DNA from: JBFWNG01 sp050251195
GTDB taxonomy: Bacteria; Bdellovibrionota_B; Oligoflexia; Oligoflexales; Oligoflexaceae
Direction: 5' to 3'
Assembly: GCA_050251195.1 (NCBI GenBank)
Contig: JBFWNG010000001.1
Coordinates: 372,001-436,000, forward strand
Length of the DNA stretch: 64,000 nt
Positions 59,358-64,000 of this stretch are shown piece after piece. Position numbers and translations under genes: made by a program. The number at the start of each line of letters is the position of its first letter. The first letter of the stretch is position 1. The notes beneath the pieces are model-generated. The model was given only the letters and a program-made list of their open reading frames with translations. It ran no database searches and was not told the DNA's origin.

Positions 59358-59642
59358 ATGAACACCGTGCAAAACATCACACTCGAGCACTATCTCAACA
59401 GCTTCTTAGGTAAGGAGTGTTTGCCTTGTGATTTGGGGACTATGCTTCTCCCGTTTGGCGTCGAGCTTGTCACAGAAAAAGATCCCGACTTTTTGGTGGG
59501 GCATTTTCTTGATTACCTGGTCGAGCAGCTTTCCGACGCAACGTACGTTTCCATGTTGGACATAGCTAGAGCCGCGTATGAATTGGAATGCCTCGACTCG
59601 GAGCTGTTGCTTCTCAGTCTCCAAGGTCTTGATAAGACGTGA
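59358..59642 (+). CDS. Small protein of unknown function
   Basis: A 94-residue acidic protein starts at the ATG at 59358, preceded closely by AAGGG. I do not recognise it. It is mostly helical (LVGHFLDYLVEQLSDATYVS, ARAAYELECLDSELLLLSLQ), without signal peptide or membrane segment, and has a Cys pair (KECLPC). The divergent purH start and the mnmA operator region flank it. It may be regulatory, but there is no direct evidence. Confidence 0.5.
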   Translation: MNTVQNITLEHYLNSFLGKECLPCDLGTMLLPFGVELVTEKDPDFLVGHFLDYLVEQLSDATYVSMLDIARAAYELECLDSELLLLSLQGLDKT

Positions 59643-59670
59643 TATTTCAAACATCTCTAGGGGAAAATCA

Positions 59671-59703
59671 TTGACTATGATATAGAGGCTGGTTCTATAT
59701 CAT
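59671..59703 (+). promoter_or_regulatory. Promoter with embedded inverted repeat upstream of mnmA
   Basis: TTGACT (59671-59676) is followed after 17 bp by TCTATA. Overlapping the spacer and -10 is an inverted repeat with 10-bp perfect arms, ATGATATAGA (59677-59686) and TCTATATCAT (59694-59703), and a 7-nt centre. A dimeric repressor or MerR-type activator could bind here. Transcription would start about 14 nt before the mnmA start codon. Confidence 0.6.
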
Positions 59704-59719
59704 GGTGTGAGCCTTTTCC

Positions 59720-60778
59720 GTGGCATCCCGAGAAAAAATAGCAGTTCTGGTATCAGGTGGCGTCGACAGCTCTGTCGCTTTGGGAGAGCTTGTCAAGCAA
59801 GACCGCTACGACATTACGGCGTTTTATCTCAAGATTTGGCTTGAGGAAGAATATCAGTTTCTTGGCGATTGTCCATGGGAAGAAGATTTAGCATACGCGC
59901 GCGCGGTATGCGACAGACTCGGCGTTGCTCTCAAGGTTGTTTCGCTGCAAAGCGAGTACTGGGATCGCGTTGTAAGTACGGCGATCGACGAGCTCAAGGC
60001 GGGCCGGACGCCGAGTCCGGATATTCTCTGTAATCAGCGGGTCAAGTACGGTGCCTTTCTGGATTACTTTGGCGGCGAATTCGCTAAAGTTGCTTCGGGG
60101 CATTATGCAGGCGTTAAGATTCAAGGGGATCGCGCTTATCTAACGACGGCAAAGGACACGGTTAAGGATCAGACTTATTTTCTCAGCTTTTTATCGCAGT
60201 CGCAGTTGCAGCGATGCTTGTTTCCACTTGCAGATTTTTGCAAAGCAGAAGTTCGGGAGCGGGCTCGCGCCTTGGATTTGGCGACACACGCTCGCAGGGA
60301 TAGTCAGGGCATTTGCTTCTTAGGTAAAATCAAATACAGAGATTTTGTTCGCGCGCATCTAGGCTCGCGACCGGGAGCTATAGTCGACCGTGCCACGAAC
60401 AAAGTTCTCGGCGAGCACGACGGCTTTTGGTTTCACACGATCGGTCAGCGCAAAGGCCTCGGTTTGTCCGGGGGGCCGTGGTTCGTCGTTGATAAGGACA
60501 TAAAGCAAAATATTATCTACGTCGCTAATCAGGAGAATTTGACTTCGGAAGCGCGGCAGGCCTTCGAAATCGATAATTGCCACTGGATCACAGAGCCGCC
60601 GGTCTCCGATCTTGCGGTTAAGATCCGTCACGGTGAAAAAACCTATCGCTGCAGAATAGAGCGGCAAGGGGTTGCGGCCCGGGTGCATCTGGAAACAGCG
60701 GATCCCGGTATTGCCTCGGGGCAATATGCTGTTTTCTACCTCGCTAATCAGTGCCTGGGAGCGGGCATTATTTCCTAA
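59720..60778 (+). CDS. mnmA: tRNA-specific 2-thiouridylase MnmA
   Basis: This 352-residue enzyme adds sulfur to U34 of tRNA for Lys, Glu and Gln. The PP-loop is VSGGVDSSVA (11-20). The two cysteines are Cys104 (PDILCNQRVK) and Cys199 (SQGICFLGKIKYRDF), spaced as in E. coli MnmA, where they carry the persulfide. The C-terminal beta-barrel and tRNA-binding segments follow (FHTIGQRKGLGL, VDKD, IRH). The start is GTG. The promoter region contains an inverted repeat, so expression may be regulated, which is unusual for this gene. Confidence 0.95.
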   Translation: MASREKIAVLVSGGVDSSVALGELVKQDRYDITAFYLKIWLEEEYQFLGDCPWEEDLAYARAVCDRLGVALKVVSLQSEYWDRVVSTAIDELKAGRTPSPDILCNQRVKYGAFLDYFGGEFAKVASGHYAGVKIQGDRAYLTTAKDTVKDQTYFLSFLSQSQLQRCLFPLADFCKAEVRERARALDLATHARRDSQGICFLGKIKYRDFVRAHLGSRPGAIVDRATNKVLGEHDGFWFHTIGQRKGLGLSGGPWFVVDKDIKQNIIYVANQENLTSEARQAFEIDNCHWITEPPVSDLAVKIRHGEKTYRCRIERQGVAARVHLETADPGIASGQYAVFYLANQCLGAGIIS

Positions 60779-60816
60779 ATTATTTTAATGATATTAATAA
60801 CATATTATATGATATG

Positions 60817-60845
60817 TTGATTTTTTAATATTAATATTATAAAAT
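60817..60845 (+). promoter_or_regulatory. Sigma-70-type promoter of the Kelch lipoprotein gene
   Basis: TTGATT, 17-bp spacer TTTTAATATTAATATTA, then TAAAAT. It matches the promoter at 56196-56224 in all three parts, including 14 identical bases at the start of the spacer. It overlaps an ATG at 60844, which rules out that codon as the translation start. Confidence 0.7.
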
Positions 60846-60873
60846 GCGATTTCTTTATAAAGTAGGATTTTCT

Positions 60874-62466
60874 ATGACGACGAATCGTTTTCTAGGACTT
60901 CAGAGTATTGCGATATGCCTCAGTCTCTTTGTCGCTTGCGGCAAGAAACACAGCTCCAAAAAGAAACCGGTGGCTGTCGAGGACTTAGGGGAAGAGACGT
61001 TATTGGTCTCCGAGGAGACGACGGTCTTGGATCTGGCAAATTATGACAAGGCAAATCACCTGGTGTCGAATTCACGACGGCAGTCGGTGCAGAAGCGATT
61101 TCGTTTTGAATTGGACGGCAAATCGAAAGTTGCCGTGTTTGCAACGGCTCGTAGCGCACAGTGTTCTGGTGCAGGTCCTACCGAAAACTTTTTCATTAAA
61201 CCAGCTTCGGTGAGTGCCGACATCCTGGGGGCGAAGGTGGTAGAGTCTGACGGACGTTATGAAGCAGAGGTTTCCACACAAGACGAGCACATTCTAACCG
61301 TGATTGTGGACAATCCGGGCCACTGCGCGTTCCAATTTCATTTTGCTGTAAGCATTGCTCGTAGCGATTCGCCAACGAACCAGGCGAACGGAACCGTTGA
61401 CAGGGGAATTGGCAAATGGGAGGCAATGGCTACGGTGAACGGGCCGCAAGGAACCTACCTCGATTCGTTGGTTCAAACACTTTGGACGGGATCGGAGCTG
61501 GCGGTTATTTCAAAACTTGGCGATGAATTAAAATTTTTCGATCCCAAATCGAACGCTTGGCGAGCGAGCGCGTCGGCTGCAGAGGTTCTTACCGAAAGAA
61601 ATTTCTATACTGCGTCTTTCGCTACGCTTGCAAACGGATCGCAGAAAATTCTTGTCTTTGGCGGCGGTGATGCGAATGAGACGAAGAGGACGGGTTGGAT
61701 ATACGATTTGGAAACCGACATTTGGACGCCCATACCTAGTGCTCCCGAGGGAAGATGGAATGCATCTTCTGTTGTTGGAGACGGAAAAATGTACGTTATT
61801 GGCGGCTGTCGAGAAGAAGGACCATGCAGTCCATTAAGGTACGATATCGAAGGCCGAGGTTGGGAAGCAATGGACGATCTCGCACTCGACGACTGGGGCG
61901 ATTTTTTTCACAACAGGCAACTCTATTGGCACGACGGCAAGATCATGGTGACCTGGGATTCCTTCAGCTCGAGTCCGGGCGTCGTCCTCGACGTCAACAG
62001 TCGGCAGATTGCTGAAATCCCAGTCGGCGCGAATTCGCCGCCTCCCATCGGCCTCTTTAGCCAGGGCGAGCAATACGCCAGCACGTTCCACGAGGGAGTC
62101 CTCTACTACATGGGCCAGGGGCAAGGCTTGAACTTAGCCACGCCTCCGAGCACATACACCTTTGATCTAGCCTCTAATACCTGGCTTCCTCGACAAGACA
62201 ATCCTTATGCGGCAGTTCGCGGGGCTTCTTTGACGATGACTTCAAAAGGGCTTCTCTTACTCAATCCCGCCGGAGGCCAGCGAGCAATCTTGTTCGCGGC
62301 TGACGGAACGATGACCCAGACCCAGATTGACGGTAAGCCCTACTTATACGGACCCATCCCAGAACGTCCCGTCACCGACTTCTACACAAGCGTCTGGACG
62401 GGCCAAGAACTAATCGTTTGGGGCGCCCAAGGCAACTCCACCATCGGAGCCATATTCCGCTTCTAA
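60874..62466 (+). CDS. Kelch-repeat lipoprotein
   Basis: The 530-residue protein is exported. Signal peptide and lipobox (SLFVACGKK, Cys near residue 23) predict a lipid anchor. After a beta-rich domain of about 150 residues with two Cys, residues about 180-530 form Kelch-type blades with recurring patterns such as KILVFGGGDANE, GKMYVIGGCREEG and ELIVWGAQGN plus paired aromatic residues. Such propellers bind partners and appear in some secreted enzymes; no catalytic Cys-Tyr pair of galactose oxidase is evident. AGGA lies 7 nt before the ATG at 60874. Confidence 0.75.
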   Translation: MTTNRFLGLQSIAICLSLFVACGKKHSSKKKPVAVEDLGEETLLVSEETTVLDLANYDKANHLVSNSRRQSVQKRFRFELDGKSKVAVFATARSAQCSGAGPTENFFIKPASVSADILGAKVVESDGRYEAEVSTQDEHILTVIVDNPGHCAFQFHFAVSIARSDSPTNQANGTVDRGIGKWEAMATVNGPQGTYLDSLVQTLWTGSELAVISKLGDELKFFDPKSNAWRASASAAEVLTERNFYTASFATLANGSQKILVFGGGDANETKRTGWIYDLETDIWTPIPSAPEGRWNASSVVGDGKMYVIGGCREEGPCSPLRYDIEGRGWEAMDDLALDDWGDFFHNRQLYWHDGKIMVTWDSFSSSPGVVLDVNSRQIAEIPVGANSPPPIGLFSQGEQYASTFHEGVLYYMGQGQGLNLATPPSTYTFDLASNTWLPRQDNPYAAVRGASLTMTSKGLLLLNPAGGQRAILFAADGTMTQTQIDGKPYLYGPIPERPVTDFYTSVWTGQELIVWGAQGNSTIGAIFRF

Positions 62467-62469
62467 TCG

Positions 62470-62961
62470 GGGACACCCACCCTATCCCCCAATCAATTAT
62501 TGGGCGTTCGACTGTCCCCACATTTCCCTCCGGGGACAGCCACATGTCCCCGCAATTAATTATTGGGCGTTCGACTGTCCCCTATGTTCAGCGCAAAATT
62601 TCTTAATGAGTTTTTCCAAAAATATTCGCAACAAAGCTTTCTCAATACGCGTTGCACCTCTGATTATGGCCACAGATACGTCTTGGGTCCGTCATTGTTT
62701 TCGCATCGGGTATCATTGAAACTAGGGAGCCGCCTCGCTCAACTCCTTAAGACAAGGGGAAGAGATCGGTTCAGCAATTTCATCTGCAAGCATGCAAATT
62801 TTTTTGATTTTTTACAGGTCCCTGCATGTTGAAGTGGGGAAAGAATTACGGGACAGTCGAACGCCCAATAATTAGATGAGGGGATGGGTGGGTGTCCCCG
62901 GAGGGAAATGTGGGGACAGTCGAACGCCCAATAATTGATTGGGGGATAGGGTGGGTGTCCC
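62470..62961. mobile_element. 492-bp non-autonomous element with 112-bp terminal inverted repeats
   Basis: The left arm 62470-62581 and right arm 62850-62961 are inverted copies. The outer 69 bp are identical and the inner 43 bp diverge. Each arm holds two GGGGACAGTCGAACGCCCAA-type units, and a GGGGACA-GCCACA-TGTCCCC hairpin lies in the left arm at 62532-62551. The 268-bp core has an open frame of about 80 codons (to 62832) with no recognisable domain, so I do not call it a gene. The element starts 3 bp after one stop codon and ends 8 bp before the next, filling the whole gap between two convergent genes. There is no transposase. Confidence 0.8.
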
Positions 62962-62969
62962 GGGTTGAA

Positions 62970-64000
62970 CTAGGATTCTATTTGTGACAGGGTTTGGCGT
63001 AGGAGGTCCCGGACGTCGTTGTCTTCGACGATCGCGTTCGCGTTCAGGCGGGTGGCGAGGGACTGGAGCCATGGGTGCTTTTCTTTGCTGAGATGAAGAA
63101 CTTGAATGGCGATTTCGTAAGCTTCGACCAGGGAGAGCCATTCGTTGGGATATTTTTTGAGCAATGTTTCAGCGTGGGATTGGAGCGCTTTTTCATCCGC
63201 TGCGGAGTGTGTTGATTTCTCTCTTATTGACCGAAGCTGCTCGTAGATCTTGAATAACGTTATTTCGTCGGCGGAGTAGGGGGACTGCCTTGCCGGATTG
63301 GTTTTGACTTCTTCGTCTGTGTACATCGGCCAGAAGTTTCTGTCAGCTGGACCGCCATAGACCGAAGAGACGGTAGTTCCGACGAGCATGTCGAACGGGC
63401 CCCAGGAGGGGTCGAAATAAAGTTGGTCTCCGCGCCTGACGGTGCAGTTCTCCCAGGTAATATAAATAACTTTATTGCCTTTGCGCTCTATGTGCGTGAT
63501 CCGTCCTGATACGGTGAAGCCGCTGGTAAACTTCAGCGAGGTCTGTTTTCCAATCTCCATCCCAAGCTTCTTTAGTTCACTGTCTGAGAGAATACTGGGA
63601 TCCTTGTCGGCAACTTGTTCCCATCGCCCTATGGGTGAACTGAAACCTTGAGGATGGCGATCCACGCCTTGACCTGGAAGTTGCGCCCTATCGAAAGATA
63701 GCTGCACGGTTCCCGACCATTTAAGGAAGATAATATTTTCTTTATCGGTAAGATAGTCGGTCAATACGCCCGACGTCGCGATACCGGAGTCCAGCACTGC
63801 TGTTGTTGTCTCATCCGCCTTTCGCCCTTTTTCCAACGCATACTTTCCCCCGATCTTGTATGACAAGGAACTGTCGAGTTCATCGAGAACGTCGACTAGG
63901 TGCTGCATCGATCTTGCTACGAAGAGCTGCGGCTGCGGTTTGGTGATATTAAAAGCCACTTCCGTACACTCAATGGACAAGGGAATTTTTTTCACCGACG
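62970..64000 (-). CDS. Aromatic amino acid hydroxylase, C-terminal part (partial, start outside window)
   Basis: An open frame of at least 341 residues runs to the right edge and ends at the TAG at 62970. It opens with TEVAFNITKPQPQLFVARS, which matches the final segment of the biopterin-dependent phenylalanine/tyrosine hydroxylase catalytic domain in long bacterial forms; the iron-binding HELFGH region would lie outside the window. A C-terminal extension follows (GGKYALEKG, LDSGIATSGVLTDYL, WGPFDMLVGTTVSSVYGG), also seen in Bacteroidetes-type long hydroxylases, and then helices to the end. An internal GTG at 63995 could be mistaken for the start. Substrate (Phe or Tyr) cannot be told from this part. 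Confidence 0.7.
   Translation of the reverse strand, partial: SVKKIPLSIECTEVAFNITKPQPQLFVARSMQHLVDVLDELDSSLSYKIGGKYALEKGRKADETTTAVLDSGIATSGVLTDYLTDKENIIFLKWSGTVQLSFDRAQLPGQGVDRHPQGFSSPIGRWEQVADKDPSILSDSELKKLGMEIGKQTSLKFTSGFTVSGRITHIERKGNKVIYITWENCTVRRGDQLYFDPSWGPFDMLVGTTVSSVYGGPADRNFWPMYTDEEVKTNPARQSPYSADEITLFKIYEQLRSIREKSTHSAADEKALQSHAETLLKKYPNEWLSLVEAYEIAIQVLHLSKEKHPWLQSLATRLNANAIVEDNDVRDLLRQTLSQIES

Noticed and set aside
60844..60873. ATG at 60844 as start of the Kelch lipoprotein
   Set aside because: It overlaps the -10 box of the predicted promoter and has no ribosome site. The ATG at 60874 gives a proper signal peptide.
62563..62832. An 89-codon frame across the core of the inverted-repeat element
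   Set aside because: It begins inside a terminal repeat, has no ribosome site and no recognisable domain; it may be a degraded gene, but I cannot support it.

Overview
The window looks like a chromosomal segment from a Gram-negative, delta-proteobacterium-like organism, most likely in the Bdellovibrionota (Bdellovibrio/Oligoflexia-like). This rests on four things: a long lysine-rich N-terminus on sigma-70, a complete type II secretion operon with a PilM-like GspL, a PrkA kinase without sporulation partners, and many secreted lipoproteins. No 16S or other phylogenetic marker is present, so the placement is inference. No rRNA, tRNA, CRISPR array or prophage was seen. The window opens inside an ABC permease gene and closes inside an aromatic amino acid hydroxylase gene.

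Positions 1-12,725 are housekeeping. A minus-strand tesA-ybbA-ybbP-like operon comes first, then rpoD behind dnaG, a secreted unknown, a yajQ-ychF-unknown operon, an enoyl-CoA hydratase-like gene and a shikimate kinase. Positions 12,774-27,993 hold one plus-strand type II secretion operon: two tandem gspC genes, then gspD, E, F, G, H, I, J, K, L, M and N. An intrinsic terminator sits after the major pseudopilin gspG, and several genes start with TTG. A three-gene cluster follows (two helical unknowns around a glycosyltransferase-TPR protein), then fusA.

Positions 33,482-37,544 carry a membrane protein of unknown function, an Lrp/AsnC regulator divergent from asnB, a GNAT acetyltransferase, and a decayed 3' end of a second copy of the membrane protein gene. 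Next are secreted or outer-membrane unknowns (37.5-41 kb), an operon of a HelD-like helicase, a DUF3047-like protein and a degenerate HAD/DUF4286-like fusion (41.3-45.1 kb), and a compact fatty-acid module fabA-fabZ-KS-ACP-phosphopantetheinyl transferase (45.1-48.4 kb). infC follows, detached from rpmI-rplT, then prkA and a PIN-PhoH ATPase.

Positions 53.8-64 kb contain a secreted PNGase F-like glycoamidase, a lipoprotein subtilase, purH, mnmA, a Kelch-type lipoprotein and the C-terminal part of an aromatic amino acid hydroxylase. The exported enzymes have Sec signals and are plausible users of the type II system, but nothing in the sequence proves it. Intergenic gaps carry at least four dispersed repeat families. 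The clearest is a 492-bp element with 112-bp terminal inverted repeats that fills the gap between the last two genes.

The best leads are the PNGase F-like enzyme, the tandem gspC pair, the paralogue remnant flanking the asnB cassette, the HelD/pseudo-HAD operon, and the repeat families placed right after stop codons.
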